Origin: Mercenaria mercenaria
Lineage: Eukaryota > Mollusca > Bivalvia > Venerida > Veneridae
NCBI RefSeq assembly: GCF_021730395.1
Contig: NC_069365.1
Span: forward strand, 23,100,001 to 23,164,000
Direction of reading: 5' to 3'
Length of the DNA stretch: 64,000 nucleotides
Below are positions 46,401 to 55,440 of the stretch, piece after piece; position 1 is the first letter of the stretch, and each line of letters opens with the position of its first letter. The position numbers and the translations under genes were made by a program. The notes under the pieces were generated by a model. The model was given only the letters and a program-made list of their open reading frames with translations, did no database searches and had not been told where the DNA came from.

Positions 46401-47896
46401 CTTTTCCTGACGATCACATGGTCAAAGGCTACTTCACAAGGAGTGATTGCGGGTAATTTGATGTTTAATTGTTTTTAAATACGTGTTGTATAATGTTTGT
46501 AAATTTATCCATAGACATAAGACCTAAGGATCATCATCCCTTGCACCGTCCCTGCATACCGTCATCCAATATCTGTAAGCATTTTGAACGAACTGACCGT
46601 AGCGCCTGACCATAAATATATATTGTCACAATTTCAGCATGATTAGAACAGCATGTTCTATCACTCGTTTGTATTTCAGGAGGCACAATTCGGGCAGCAT
46701 TTTTATCACTGGAATGCTTGCATTTCAAGAGGAAATACTTGTATTTCAGGAAAAATACTTATGTTTCAAGAAGCGTAATTTGTACGTCATATTCTATCAC
46801 TGGAATGCTTGTATTTCTGGAGGCATAATTCCGGCAACATGTTTATCACTGGAATACTTGCATTTCAAGAGGCAATACTTATATTTCAGGAAAAATACTT
46901 GTATTTCAAGAAGCGTAATTTGTACGTCATATTATAAATAATTCCGGCAGCATGTTTATCACTGGAATGCTTGCATTTCAAGAGGCAATACTTGTATTTC
47001 AGGAAAAATACTTGTATTTCAAGAAGCGTTATTTGTACGTCATATTCTATCACTGGAATGCTTGTATTTCTGGAGGCATAATTGTGACATCACGCACTAT
47101 CACTGGAATACTTGTATTTCTGGAGTCATAATTCCAGCAGCATATTTATGACTGGAATGCTTGCATTTCAAGAGGCAATACTTATATTTCGGGAAAAATA
47201 CTTGTATTTCAAGAAGCATACTTTGTACGTCATATTCTATCACTGGAATGTTGTATTTCAGGAGGAATAATTGGAACAGCATGTTCTATCACTGGGATGC
47301 TGGTGATGGGATCAACTTATGAAGATGGGCTCAGCAATTTTTACGTAAATACTGCGGAATCTTACAGCCTCCTCACCGCTATGGTGAGTGGATTTGTTGT
47401 GAGCTGTGTGGTAAGTGTTGGAGTCTCCCTGTGCACACATAAGATCAATTCTGAAGCTGATGTGGAAAGAGAATGGGCAAAGACCATTAATATAGATAAT
47501 CCCCTCAATCCGTTCCGTCAGGTATATGAGGAAGAGTTGAAAGAAGTTGATGCCGGAACTCTGATCACAGCAAAAACAATGGACACTGTTTTCAGAAAAG
47601 CAAGGATATATGCCGCTGTCGGTGGTGTTATCAGCTTGATTATTTTCCTGGTTATTATTCCAGCAATTGCATTGAGTTTTGAGGTTCTTAATTTCGACCA
47701 GTTCTCTACATGGATGAAAACGTTTCAGATATACTGTTTCATATGTACATTTATCGTGGTTGTGCTTCCCCCAGTCGAGGAGTGTCTACAGATATGGCGA
47801 AGGTTCAAGAGAAATGAGTCTGCAAGTACTGAACACAAGGACCCGAAATCTAGCGTCGGCAATGTTTCCAATTTACTTCACTCGGAAAAATTATAA
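27557..47896 (+). CDS. DUR3: DUR3-like urea transporter gene (eight visible coding exons)
   Basis: Integral plasma-membrane transporter of the sodium:solute symporter family, DUR3 branch, which couples urea uptake to an ion gradient in fungi and plants and has relatives in molluscs. Exons: 27557-27696, 28823-29066, 37098-37214, 40509-41145, 43296-43461, 45823-46045, 46275-46452, 47262-47896. All have GT/AG borders and the phases agree at every junction. With a candidate start exon at 2165-2179 the product is 784 residues, slightly longer than fungal and plant DUR3. Visible family features in order: a signal-like hydrophobic start, LLLLLGFGGFSLVIAGG (first core helix), FDAGGRVSFSLTA, LLWPADFLQSS, KTRAPGAKTF, the DQANWQSRIAAKPTQG stretch, LMSTGSGEVMAVSSIIVYDI and YKTYINP, then a cysteine-rich loop, two C-terminal helix groups and a charged tail. 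No frameshift or stop was seen inside the exons. Family assignment rests on recognised motifs, not on a search. Introns are full of repeats. Confidence 0.9.
27697..28822. other. DUR3-like intron with a 73-bp hairpin
   Basis: 28190-28262 is an inverted repeat: 'gggccatttt...agttgttatgtagt' against 'actattacataataact...aaaatggccc', like a solo tiny MITE. A G-rich run lies at 28699-28727. The rest shows nothing. Confidence 0.5.
28823..29066 (+). CDS. DUR3: DUR3-like exon 3: first core helices
   Basis: Acceptor ttattcgcag, donor AAG/gtaggt. It completes an Asp codon and adds 81 residues with the hydrophobic helix LLLLLGFGGFSLVIAGG, a basic linker, FDAGGRVSFSL and LLWPADFLQSSTLTSK. These match the start of the symporter core in DUR3 proteins (the 'W..A..LQSS' pattern). 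Confidence 0.9.
29067..31250. other. DUR3-like intron: small tandem duplications only
   Basis: Two ~66-bp units with 'gtgatatgaaa...atcaca(c/t)g' lie at about 29948-30080, and two ~70-bp units with 'aataattatg(t/c)atttctatat' at 30150-30230. No gene signal elsewhere. Confidence 0.5.
31258..31345 (+). repeat. tRNA-like module followed by (TA)n
   Basis: A-box-like ttagcgcaggggatgagtgg and B box AGGTTCGAATCTTGC, then a (TA)n tract at 31354-31413. Resembles the other decayed tRNA-like modules in this window. Confidence 0.4.
31781..32360 (-). mobile_element. Palindromic MITE, copy 2 (inverted)
   Basis: The complement begins tatagaggatatttgtttg, has the same central palindrome (cactcgtggctgcgccactcgtg here) and ends in the ttttattttatgcttttc end. 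It diverges from copy 1 mainly in the middle (a dyad tgacgtcatgaaattatgacc here). It lies 21 bases from the MULE-like element at 32382. Confidence 0.75.
32382..34544 (+). mobile_element. MULE-like non-autonomous DNA transposon
   Basis: 2,163 bp. The TIRs match over about 55 bases: left 'agggataacgacaacaggcc', 'gcgcatggttgcaaagtgcg'; the right end is the inverse with few changes. GAGAATA occurs directly outside both ends (32375-32381 and 34545-34551) as a 7-9 bp target duplication. It carries one short frame resembling the start of a FAR1/FLYWCH-type DNA-binding region, consistent with the MULE superfamily; the catalytic part is absent. An inner inverted pair, CCTCAACAGACGGTAGGT at 32908-32925 and 33491-33508, marks a second nested structure. 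Confidence 0.7.
32551..32775 (+). CDS. Truncated FAR1-like transposase N-terminus
   Basis: 74 codons from ATG (MEWDDEFHWKQDSYYGS) to TAA. The pattern 'LSLQQARDLIEDFEYTTCTSFSEIRSTKKFG' (residues ~18-48) follows the 'A..fI..FE..T.t.F....sTK.FG' shape of N-terminal zinc-binding regions in MULE/FAR1-related proteins of invertebrate transposons, though the expected Cys/His set is not complete. It sits just inside the left TIR. It may be expressed or a relic. Confidence 0.45.
   Translation: MEWDDEFHWKQDSYYGSVLSLQQARDLIEDFEYTTCTSFSEIRSTKKFGQFCVEGKEIIVRVQFSLVSDPNPHK
34741..34822 (-). repeat. tRNA-like module, minus strand
   Basis: The complement has GGTTAGCCGAGCGGTAACGC (A box, Leu/Ser-like) and GAGTTCGATTCCAAG (B box). 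The variable region and stems are irregular. Not called functional. Confidence 0.45.
35045..36215. repeat. Element bounded by poly-G/poly-C blocks
   Basis: 35063-35109 and 36138-36188 are runs of G and C with flanks 'aggcacgtgtccagg' and (complement) 'gggccgcgtgcagg' that look like diverged inverted ends. The interior is AT-rich and noncoding. The family is not recognised; long frames through the homopolymers are artefacts. Confidence 0.4.
36216..37097. other. DUR3-like intron end with a dispersed repeat piece
   Basis: 36515-36615 matches 2985-3135. A ctctttctctttctctttt pyrimidine tract precedes the acceptor at 37097. Confidence 0.45.
37098..37214 (+). CDS. DUR3: DUR3-like exon 4: third helix
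   Basis: Acceptor tatcgtcag, donor CAG/gtaaat, exactly 39 codons, phase 0 on both sides. It encodes SGLGGSLWMAIGIVIDILL and the loop LKTRAPGAKTFPQ, corresponding to the family's 'GPFWYA...(K/R)RAPNAHT' region. It is too short to be noticed from frame length alone and was found by splice phase and family pattern. Confidence 0.88.
37215..38079. other. DUR3-like intron, nothing recognised
   Basis: Ends in an atttattt-type simple repeat near 38037-38070, directly before a LINE fragment. Confidence 0.4.
38080..39030 (+). mobile_element. 5'-truncated LINE: end of ORF2
   Basis: The reading starts ALGLLIARCKLIGGVPYDVF ... IVWLVINYGTAIWV, the region just after the reverse transcriptase in several LINE families. 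It continues through RFFFGVGKYTPNSAV, RTYQLFKLDFDNEVYCKLIL, RRSAYSKFRCGVAPLRIET and a C-terminal zinc-knuckle CPFCDVQVVEDESQAILDC. Frames shift at least once and stops occur, so it is a dead copy. Sense relative to the transporter, in its intron. Confidence 0.8.
39031..40185. other. DUR3-like intron, no gene
   Basis: A short inverted repeat 'cccactgctctg' / 'cagagtcagtggg' lies at 39720-39763. Nothing else recognised. Confidence 0.4.
40186..40470 (-). mobile_element. LINE ORF2 fragment (linker between endonuclease and RT)
   Basis: On the minus strand one frame reads FPEGTDVDQLVNAYSNGLS, LLIDKHAPLQTTKAVV and RPSCPWFTDEFHEAK, then an ERKWRK-like run. This is the well-known '(L)DKHAPLKT..V..RP..PW(F/Y)(T/D)' linker of mollusc LINEs. 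It ends about 40 bases before DUR3-like exon 5. Confidence 0.75.
40509..41145 (+). CDS. DUR3: DUR3-like exon 5: central transmembrane core
   Basis: Acceptor tttatttcag, donor AACG/gtatgt. It encodes 212 residues with about five hydrophobic helices, an extracellular loop with one Cys between helices, and the family stretch SISFCDQANWQSRIAAKP, at the place where plant and fungal DUR3 carry 'DQ..WQ..IA..P'. An inverted LINE relic ends about 40 bases before the acceptor. Confidence 0.93.
41146..43295. repeat. Degenerate ~45-50 bp minisatellite in the intron
   Basis: From about 41570 to 43250 a loose unit recurs about every 45-50 bases: 'cttacttgaca(g)ggtgttta' then 'tgtg(t)gacgaaatat(c/t)gcc'. 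Copies vary in length and sequence. Many units contain 'cttgacag/g', which looks like a splice acceptor core. Confidence 0.8.
43296..43461 (+). CDS. DUR3: DUR3-like exon 6: STGSGEVMAVSS helix
   Basis: Acceptor ttcaccag, donor TTCAG/gtaacg. It completes a Gly codon and encodes 54 residues including LMSTGSGEVMAVSSIIVYDI, the most diagnostic DUR3 signature (others read 'TSTGSAELIAVSS..TYDIYRTYINP'). A LINE 3' fragment begins about 15 bases after the donor. Confidence 0.93.
43475..43775 (+). mobile_element. LINE 3' end fragment
   Basis: 43479-43580 encodes WNSLPVKIREADTLAAFKSL then LKTHVL, the classic C-terminal motif of LINE ORF2, ending in TAA. A 3' untranslated part and an AATAATAAA-type tail at about 43750-43775 follow. 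It begins about 15 bases after the exon 6 donor. Confidence 0.75.
43903..45130 (+). repeat. Bivalve element with ~165-bp internal tandem units
   Basis: Opens with 'tggtggggcatatagattt' and a gtccgtccgcc run; closes 'gtggggggcacaccctgtg tcctacagacaca'. Between them about six units of 'cgcctagctcaaaaagt', 'gaaaccttgcatgagtcttt', 'atcatgatatgaacttg', 'ccccctattttcagagttat' and 'cctgaaatagtcaaaaatg' repeat, each about 165 bases. This structure is common in clams and oysters. Noncoding. Confidence 0.8.
45530..45822 (+). repeat. ~60-bp tandem array ending in the exon 7 splice acceptor
   Basis: Five units with 'tgtgcatctattgt', 'acactgtaggaa' and 'tacaggcggtttaacaaa' repeat about every 60 bases. 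The last unit runs straight into the real acceptor (tctattgttacattgtag/GAAAGG). Acceptor-like AGs recur near 45620, 45672 and 45776. Confidence 0.8.
45823..46045 (+). CDS. DUR3: DUR3-like exon 7: cysteine-rich loop
   Basis: Acceptor acattgtag, donor AAG/gttaga. It encodes 74 residues with Cys at CILCG, LC, LCQCP and DCKAC plus a later C and H, ending YEDGLMRYK before the next helix. The spacing suggests a zinc-binding or disulphide-bonded loop inserted between core helices of the animal proteins; binding is inferred. A tandem array containing copies of the acceptor lies directly upstream. Confidence 0.85.
46275..46452 (+). CDS. DUR3: DUR3-like exon 8: two late helices
   Basis: Acceptor tgtattacag, donor GCGG/gtaatt. 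It encodes 59 residues: a helix starting SWCMVWVVVCIVPYGLL, the loop ETGMNVNWATLGTQVL, then SPFLWPLFLTITWSKAT. It ends in phase 1 and joins the last exon to give A-G-G-I-I-G. Confidence 0.9.
46640..47261 (+). repeat. Tandem array derived from the last exon's acceptor and start
   Basis: Units of roughly 130-150 bases contain 'gaggcataattccggcagca', 'tgtttatcactggaatgctt' and 'gtatttcagg/aagag' pieces. They match the junction of the real last exon, ttgtatttcag/GAGGAATAATTGG ... TCTATCACTGGGATG. At least five diverged exon-start copies lie in the intron (near 46641, 46681, 46819, 46937, 47073 and 47113). Acceptor-like tatttcag/g survives near 46680, 46749, 46889 and 46992. Confidence 0.85.
47262..47896 (+). 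CDS. DUR3: DUR3-like last exon: C-terminal helices and tail
   Basis: Acceptor ttgtatttcag. It encodes about 211 residues: GTACSITGMLVMGSTYEDG, a helix group ending at the CTHKIN loop, a soluble stretch NPLNPFRQVYEEELKEVD, a helix (VGGVISLIIFLVIIPAIAL), another near IYCFICTFIVVVLPP, then a charged Ser-rich tail and TAA. Its first ~40 bases resemble the units of a tandem array filling the upstream intron. Confidence 0.93.
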
Positions 47897-48480
47897 GATG
47901 ACTTTTGTTTGTATAGATGGATTATGGCATGTCAAAGCTTGCTTAACAATACATCTGTGTTATTATTATTGTATGATCGTTTTTGTAATTCAAAGTTTCT
48001 TATGGTATATAGTTATAGTTGTGTGTCCTATCATTGTTACTTTATCGACATAACGACAGATAAGAAAACTGTTCACCCGCCAAAGAAAAACGATATTTTC
48101 TAATTTGTCATTTTGACCTTCTAGAGTTTCAACATATTTTATTCAAGCAATTCTGAAACATTAACAAAACGATACTCAAAGAATTGGACAAAAAATACTT
48201 ATACGTTTGTTCTTTCTCTTTCATCCTGCAACAAAAACAGAATGCCAAAATAATAAAAAGAAATGATATTTTATCATTATGGCAAAGGCTACTGAACATT
48301 AAATAATACAATGACAAGAAAATGACGATAGTACGACATGTTCTAATTCGTCGTTGTGTAATTCTGATGCGCCTGAAGATGAAAGTGTTTAGATGCCGAG
48401 ATCGGCGTGTACTTAAGCATTGTTCCTTCCATCGTTTTCTTTGGTGGGGATGACAGAATATAAACAAAGCAATCATAAAG
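47897..48480 (+). other. 3' flank of the DUR3-like gene
   Basis: No coding signal is seen. Candidate poly(A) signals are weak; an AATAAA lies at 48252-48257. The exact transcript end cannot be read from sequence. Confidence 0.35.
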
Positions 48481-49755
48481 ACTGAAAATGTTATTCTTTA
48501 AAGTTTCGCGGGGGCAACACGATTACACGACGGAAAAAGAAACAATTCGTTCTGTCCATTTGGCGCGAGCAACATAAAAGACAGTAGAAAAGTGGCAGAA
48601 ATCAGCCACCATACATTTTGTGTTGCCTCGGCACTCGGAGTAAACGCGGTTTACTGAGCCAGTGAAAAACTGTTACAAAGAGGAAATTCATAAGGATAAA
48701 GATGGCAACATAAGAATAACAATAACAATGTTAACAATGTGGATAACAATACATTAGATACCAAAAACGAATATAATAATAACAGTATAGAAGAATAATG
48801 ACTAGCAATGTTTTGACTGGTAATAATGGACATTTCAAATATTATTAATGGCGTATATGTATACTTTGGACTATATAGTCCCGAAAATACGAACATATGC
48901 AATTCAATTTGATTAATTTTTACATTCTGGCTGGTGTTTGTTACTGATATATCATTAAAGGGTATAAATAATACGAAATAAACATTATTTTAAATAAGTT
49001 CGCATTTTAGTCACCAGTAGATTCGCGGTGTTTCGTCCCCAAATATTCACGTACCGGCGCACGATTTCTTCCCGGATAGTTATACTATAGCGGGCTTCCG
49101 AAGACTGCAATGAAATCATCTGAGATAATTCAAACTTATTTGGACAATTTTCGATTTTCAATATTTGCATTTTTAACAAAAACGCGAATGTATTATGAGG
49201 CATATTAATAATTAGGCCTAAAAAATTCTTTATTTCCGGTAACATGCTAAAAATAATTAGGGTAGATCGGTCGGAATTTTTTTGGCGGTGGGGGGGGGGG
49301 GGGGGGTTTTTTTTATTAAGTGAGACTTTTCGGAATTTTTTTTTTAAAAAAAAAAAATGAATACAAATAAGGGGGTAATGCTTTTTTAGAGCATCAGTAA
49401 GTTGATTTCTAACATCACTGACAATGTTTAAAGCATAGAAAGTGCAGTTTTGCAACTTTTTGTTAAACAGTTGAAAAAACAAAAATTCTCCAAGGCCATA
49501 AAAACATTTAGGGTCGGGCCAAAAATTTATGGTAGGTCAGGATACCGGAATCGAACATTTTTTTACGCCTTACATTAATCTACAGCTGAAAACATGACTG
49601 AATGCAACCTGAAGGTCATAATGTATGCTGATAATGGAGACACTAGTAGTTTTTGAAAATTGAATTTAAACACTTTAAAGTCATTGTAAATATTCTTTTA
49701 TCGTTGTTTTTAGTTTAAGAACTATTCAAGAATTTCTTTTATCTACATAATTCAT
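48481..49755. other. Intergenic DNA with homopolymer runs
   Basis: No gene recognised. A G19-type run and adjacent T and A runs lie at 49286-49357. A 'gtcgggccaaaaatttatgg' patch near 49511 looks like part of a dispersed repeat. Confidence 0.4.
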
Positions 49756-50515
49756 GTGTAATATATTCATAGCCTGCTTTTACCAAAATGAGATCTAATT
49801 TGTTTTTTTTTAAAACACCTGTCAAGGTCACAGGGGCCTGAACATGGGAAACCGTTTCTAATCAATAACTTGAGAACTACTTGGCCCAAAATGTTGAAAC
49901 TTCCTAGAATGATTGGACATGCAGAGTAGATGATCCCTATTGCAGCCAACCATTAGTGCCCCTTTGATTTTCGCTCCTATCCCTTATTGACTTCTTGCCT
50001 ATTACGACCGTCACCATGCATTGGGGGAGACAAGAGCTTTTCTATAAAAGCATCTTCTAGTTTGAAAATTAATTGCCCCCTACGAAGGAGGAGGTGTGTT
50101 GTAAATATTATTGTTTGATGATGGCTGTCGGTCGGTCTGTAGACCAATCAGTTTCCGGATGATAACTCAAGAACGCTTGGACCTAGGATCATAAATGTTG
50201 ATCGGGAGGTTTGTCATGATACGCAGATGACCCCTACTGATTCTGCGATCTTTAGGTCAAAGGTCAAGGTCACAGTGACCCGGAACAATAGAAATATTTT
50301 GCCAGATAACTAGAGAATGCTTTGGTCAAATATCACATTTGATACGGAGGTCACTTATGACTGGTAAATGACTCATAATTATTGATTTGAGATCAGTACG
50401 TCAAATTCCAGTGCAGAGTGACCAAATGATTGCTGTTCCTTTTGCAGTTACTAAATGCATTAATGGGGCATTTCGAGTTCTACGAGCTCTTGTTATAACT
50501 AGAATCTCCAAACAT
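49756..50515 (+). repeat. Two bivalve dispersed repeats with 'ataactcaagaacgcttgg' units
   Basis: 49756-50060 ends 'ggagacaagagcttttctat aaaagcatcttctag'. 50080-50515 holds 'tttccggatgataactcaag', 'aggtcaaaggtcaaggtcac' and ends 'ctacgagctcttgttata'. Both are recognisable as end pieces of abundant mollusc elements built around a 'gataactcaagaacgct' unit. Confidence 0.7.
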
Positions 50516-50860
50516 CACATAATTATCAATTAGTGCATGCCCTTCGCTCACATTTACTGTTATCCCCCTTGTTCCAGTAAAAGCAGAATGTTTTCCCATT
50601 AATTTGATAAAAAATGAAAATGCTTATAATTCATAAAATATTTTGAGCAAGAATAACCAAACCTCACCAAACTTATCAATAAGCACATGAACTTTGCTTA
50701 TATGTTGTTTTATCCCCCTTGACTGAGTAAAAGCAGGCTTTTCCTCCTTGATTTGATAAAAAAAAAAATGAAAATGCTTATTCGTCAAAAGTAATTTAAC
50801 TAAAATCATCAAACTTTAACTAAGTGTTCATGCCCATTACCAGAAACTGTCAACCGCTGC
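50516..50860. repeat. ~160-bp tandem, about two copies
   Basis: Units share 'ttatcccccttg', 'agtaaaagcag', 'atttgataaaaaa' and 'aaatgcttat', spaced about 160 bases (50566/50713, 50606/50752). Confidence 0.7.
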
Positions 50861-51019
50861 CCACATCCGTCCTCTCAGTGCTTTGTTTAAATGCATTTAT
50901 TCCTGTTTGACACCATAGATTATGCGGAACATTTCTTATATACCAAACTGGAGTTTCCTGGCAGTTCCGCCGGTGCTAGGTACCCGGTGTGTAAGATGAC
51001 ACTCGGGCTGTAAATGACG

Positions 51020-51240
51020 TATAACGTACTTTTTCACGTAGTAAAGTTGTGTCGTATATAAAAATATCTTTCTATGTTAAACTGAGTAAAAAATAAATAC
51101 TAATACCTTGATAGTTTCTCTTTGTTCTTTATAGTATATTTTTTCATGTAGTAAATTTTGTGCCGTATATTTAAAAAATATCATTGTATGTAAAACAGGG
51201 TAAAATCAAATACCTTGATAGTTTCTCTTTGTTCCGTTTA
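51020..51240. repeat. ~108-bp tandem, two copies
   Basis: 'tttttcacgtagtaaa' / 'tttttcatgtagtaaa' and 'taccttgatagtttctcttt' recur about 108 bases apart. Confidence 0.8.
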
Positions 51241-52700
51241 TTTTATCAGTAGGACATGAATATAAGAAGCGTCAGACTCGCCCGCACTCTGAGAGACATG
51301 TTGTTTTAACCATGGTGAGAACTGACCTAGATTTAAACCATATATCAGTAAGAGCGGTCGGTCGCTTCTGACTATTGACAATAAACAACAAATGCAGATT
51401 GAATAGGATAAGGCCGTGACTTTGATTATTGTAATATCATTACAGAAAATTAATGAAATATCATGGCATATTGTACGAGATAGAAGCATCATGAAATGAA
51501 GCATGAAATGATAGATTTCTAGCCAAAATGCATAGAAACAAAATATGCAACGCTATGATGCTGAAGCTCTATTTATGATAAGCACACATGTACTAGACAA
51601 TTGAAGGAGAATACATTGTGCTAGCAAATCCAACTACCGGAAATCCGATGCCAAAATGCTCAACGAATTCTCAACATGATGATGATGGATTTTGCTCTGA
51701 TTGCCTATAGTATGCTGATGATTATGTATACAATATGCCATACCGAAATGCACAAAGTGTGTTGTGGGCCACCAAATATTTTATGACATAAAATTTGCCC
51801 ATAAAATGGTACGTTGAATATCGTATCAAATTACTTAATAGTCACATGCAAACATTCATTTCTTTAATAATATCAGATTTTCCGGCTTATTTACTTTCAA
51901 AGATGGCACTATAAGCTATATTCAACTGTATTTGACCATTATTTCTCTTGATTTTACCTAATCAACACTATGCAGCAGTTACTTTTTCCCTCCTTACTTT
52001 ATAATCCAGTCATTATTCAAGTATGTAATTACGTATATTTGAATAGATCAAAGTTTCCATTTGTTTTCAACAGCCTAAGGTGAAAGAACACTACCGAGGT
52101 CATGCCACCCTGCCACTCCCAGTGTATATTTAGATTTAGCAAAGTCTCTCATGCAGTCCGTCAAATGGTTCGACAGTGCTCTCATGCCACCTTTCTATTC
52201 CTAGTATGCTGTTTGAATCGACAGTGCTTCTTCTTTGGCTCCGGTATAATAACATATATCGACAGCACAACGCCAAGAGGATGTAGAAGCTGCATACACA
52301 AGCATCTAATTTAAAAGAAATGTAAATATAATATCAAAATTATTTATTTTGTTGAGTTTAACGTCACGCAATCAAATCTCTAAAGAACACTATACAGTTT
52401 TTAATTATTGATGAATGATTTCATTATTACGATACTCTCACAAAGCGCACAGCCCCAGTTTTGGCACTGTGGACGAAAATTATTAACTAGATGGCGGCAG
52501 TAAGATATCATACTTGCAATACTCAAGAATCAATGTTACTGCAATTCCTGCCCGACTAAGCCATTGGCAGTATAATACGGGATATTTTCTTGCGTAATAC
52601 ATGCATGCACAGGAAGCATCTAGCACAGAAAGCAGTCATAGTCGCAATTCGAAAGCAAAAGTTGTATGACACCTCCAATTTAACCTCCGTAGAAAATCTG
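51241..52700. other. Intergenic, nothing recognised
   Basis: AT-rich sequence without coding, RNA or repeat signals that I can support. Confidence 0.35.
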
Positions 52701-52714
52701 ATTTTACAAAAGCC

Positions 52715-52970
52715 ACAGCAAAACAGTTTAATAACAAGCGTTAACATAGATATTACGGACATAAACCAATGTATAGTCTGTATTTTATATTGTATAACAA
52801 AACGGACCAAAAACAACGTTTCAATAACACTGAAATCTTATCTTCCGCTTTTACAACATGCACATCAAAATAGTTTTAATAACAAGCGTTAACACAAATA
52901 ATCTGGTCACAAACCGATTTAGATGGTAGAACAAAAGGGACCAAAGACAACGGTTTAATAACATATAGCT
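52715..52970. repeat. ~145-bp tandem, two copies
   Basis: 'tttaataacaagcgttaaca', '(g)gaccaaa(a/g)acaac' and 'ataaacc/acaaacc' recur in order at about 52729 and 52873. Confidence 0.6.
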
Positions 52971-53271
52971 TTTACCTGACTACTTACCTTCAGGTATTGC
53001 TACCAAATAACATATTTTAACTACTTTACCCAATACCAGCATAAATTTCGATTGTCCACATGTGTGTTTTCTTTACCCATTGCCCAAAAGCAATTTCCTT
53101 TCAATACCTGCTTAAAAATAAAACAAAACAAAAGATTGCACTGCTGTATACTGAACAAAGTTTGACACAATCTTATACTTAAGGCATGATTAATTTTTAA
53201 ACCATTTCCAGTTTCGGAAGGTCAACAAAGTACTGCTGTAATTATCACCCAATGTACAGTAAAATGCATAG

Positions 53272-53365
53272 TCTAATCATCATCATCATCATCATCACCA
53301 TATTTTACTTTTGCGTTTAAAAGTATGATTAATAGTTTATCGTCGTCATCAACATCATCATCATG
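53272..53365. repeat. ATC microsatellite
   Basis: A run of (atc) units at 53276-53301 and a second at 53346-53365; scattered tcatca triplets continue to ~53540. Confidence 0.85.
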
Positions 53366-54639
53366 AGGATACCATCAAAATCATAAAAAATAGAACAATT
53401 AGTAATTAACCACGATATTATATTTCTTAAATAACAATGTCAGTAATAGATTTGATAATCATTGTGATCATCATCAAAATCATCCATTCCAATATCATGA
53501 TAAGAATCGTCTTGACCACTAGTCGTGTTCATCAACATCGTCCTTTTCTGTACATAAATCTACTAAATCCGTTCTAGTATACTTTGTATTATCACCATCT
53601 GCAACGACAGCAACATGACCATAATGGACAGTATGATAAATAATCACGCTTTCTAAGTATTCAACGGCTAGTAGCAACAACCATAGAATGAATTTTCAAT
53701 CATTATTTTTTTTTTATTTTTTGCATTTCATTTGTAATAGAGTTTATGTCTAAGTCAGTAGTGAAACAAATAAAATGTTGTTGATAATGCTGTTATAAAA
53801 TATGCACGTATTGAGACCTTCGGTCCTAAAATGTTCAAAGATATTTCATTTATTTACTTAAGATAGTCGTTCAGGTTTGACTGTATCAGCAGTGTAAACT
53901 TTGAGTTTTCGTCCTAAATTATTAGAATTTTGCGACGTGTCAAAGCTAGGACATGAGAAATGTAAAACCGTCATCCAATATCCAAAACACAATGTCTCAA
54001 CAAAATTGTAACAAACAAAGAATTACGATTGTTGCTACTTTTCAATAGAAATGGGGGTTTGCCTCGCAAAGAACCCAGTTTTTGATATCGTAAATAACCA
54101 ATGATTTTTCGACATAAATAACACATGAAAATATTTGAAATTACAATGTATTCATGAGCTTTAGTGACCAATAATTGTATCATTTCATTCATCTTTAATT
54201 TAATGAAATACGCTATAAACATGTCTAGGAATGTATTATATATATAGATTATCCGCAAATCCACAGATAACATACAAATCCACTGATTTTTCGATCTACA
54301 AACCCACAGACTGTGAGCATGAAAACTGATAAAATTACACCTACGCAGCCCGAAATCAAATGGTTCGCTCACTGTATGCACAAATTAAGGTCACCTGCGA
54401 GTTTCAGCCATGTTCGCCGACTTTGAGTTTTTGGCATTTTCAGAAAAATCAAAGTCAACAGAAATGACTGAAAGTCACAATTGACCCTCACCCACACATA
54501 CCACAAGCAAATCAATCAATTTCAAGCTGAGAATCTGAGCCCAAATATGACCCTAGCAGCCTCCAAACACCTGTTCTGCAAATCTATAGATCGAAAAATT
54601 TGCAAACCTACACATCATCTGCAAAATCATGTGCGTGAA

Positions 54640-55440
54640 ATTAGCCAAGCAGTCAGAGTAGCCAGAGTTCAGCCAGAGTAGCCAGAGTTCAGCGAGAGAA
54701 TTCATAACTCTGGGTACTCTGACTGGCCAGAGTTCAGCCAGAGTAGCCAGAATTCAACCACAGTAGGCAGAGTTTCTAGCTTTTTAACATGTTCTGGCTA
54801 CTCTGGTCAGCCAAAGTAGCCACAGTAGCCCGAGTCACCAGGATATCATTTGCTCTGGTTACTCTGGCTGTTTCTAACAGAGTAGCCAGAGTTCAGCCAG
54901 AGTAGCCAGCCTTTCTAGGATTTTAACATGTTCTGGCTACTCTGGTCAGCCAGGGTAGCCAGGTCCCGTGTTCGCAAAATATTTTCAGTCTTAGCTGAGT
55001 TTGATAATGAAACTTAATATGTCATTTCTAGGTAAATAGAATATTTAAAACTGAATTTCAAGTTAATAACTATTTTCAAGTGGTTAATTAAAGTAGTTTT
55101 GGTTACTCTGGCTGGCCAGAGTAGCCAGAGTTTCTAGGGTTTTAACATGTTCTGGCTACTCTGGTACGCCAGAGTAGCCAGAATAACCAGGTCCCGTGTT
55201 CGCAAAACATTTTCAGTCTTACCTGAATTCGATCTTGAAACTTAGTATGTTATTTCTTTCTAAATAGCATGCTTAAAACTGAATTTCAAGTTAATTACTA
55301 TTTTCAATTGGCTATTTATAGTAGCCATAGTAGCCAGAACTCTGGTTACTCTGGCTGGCCAGAGTAGGCAGAGTTCAGCCAAAGTAACAAGACTTTTTAG
55401 GATTTTAACATGTTCTGGTTACTCATACCAAAGCAGCGTA
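54640..55440. repeat. Palindromic minisatellite (AGTAGCCAGAG / CTCTGGCTACT)
   Basis: Dense copies of agtagccagagttcagccag are mixed with their complement (ctggctactctgg). Several sites join the two into palindromes such as tactctggctggccagagta. Two ~245-bp larger units ('aggtcccgtgttcgcaaaa' ... 'actgaatttcaagttaat', at 54961 and 55190) carry the palindromes at their ends. Confidence 0.85.

Noticed and set aside
46639-46941. 100-codon frame in the last intron of the transporter
   Set aside because: It reads through the tandem array of exon-start copies; treated as repeat, though alternative acceptor use is raised as a finding.
48129-48476. 115-codon minus-strand frame after the transporter
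   Set aside because: Low-complexity AT-driven composition, no splice or domain evidence.
52556-52892. Overlapping frames of 86 and 100 codons
   Set aside because: They sit on a tandem repeat and mirror each other; no domain.
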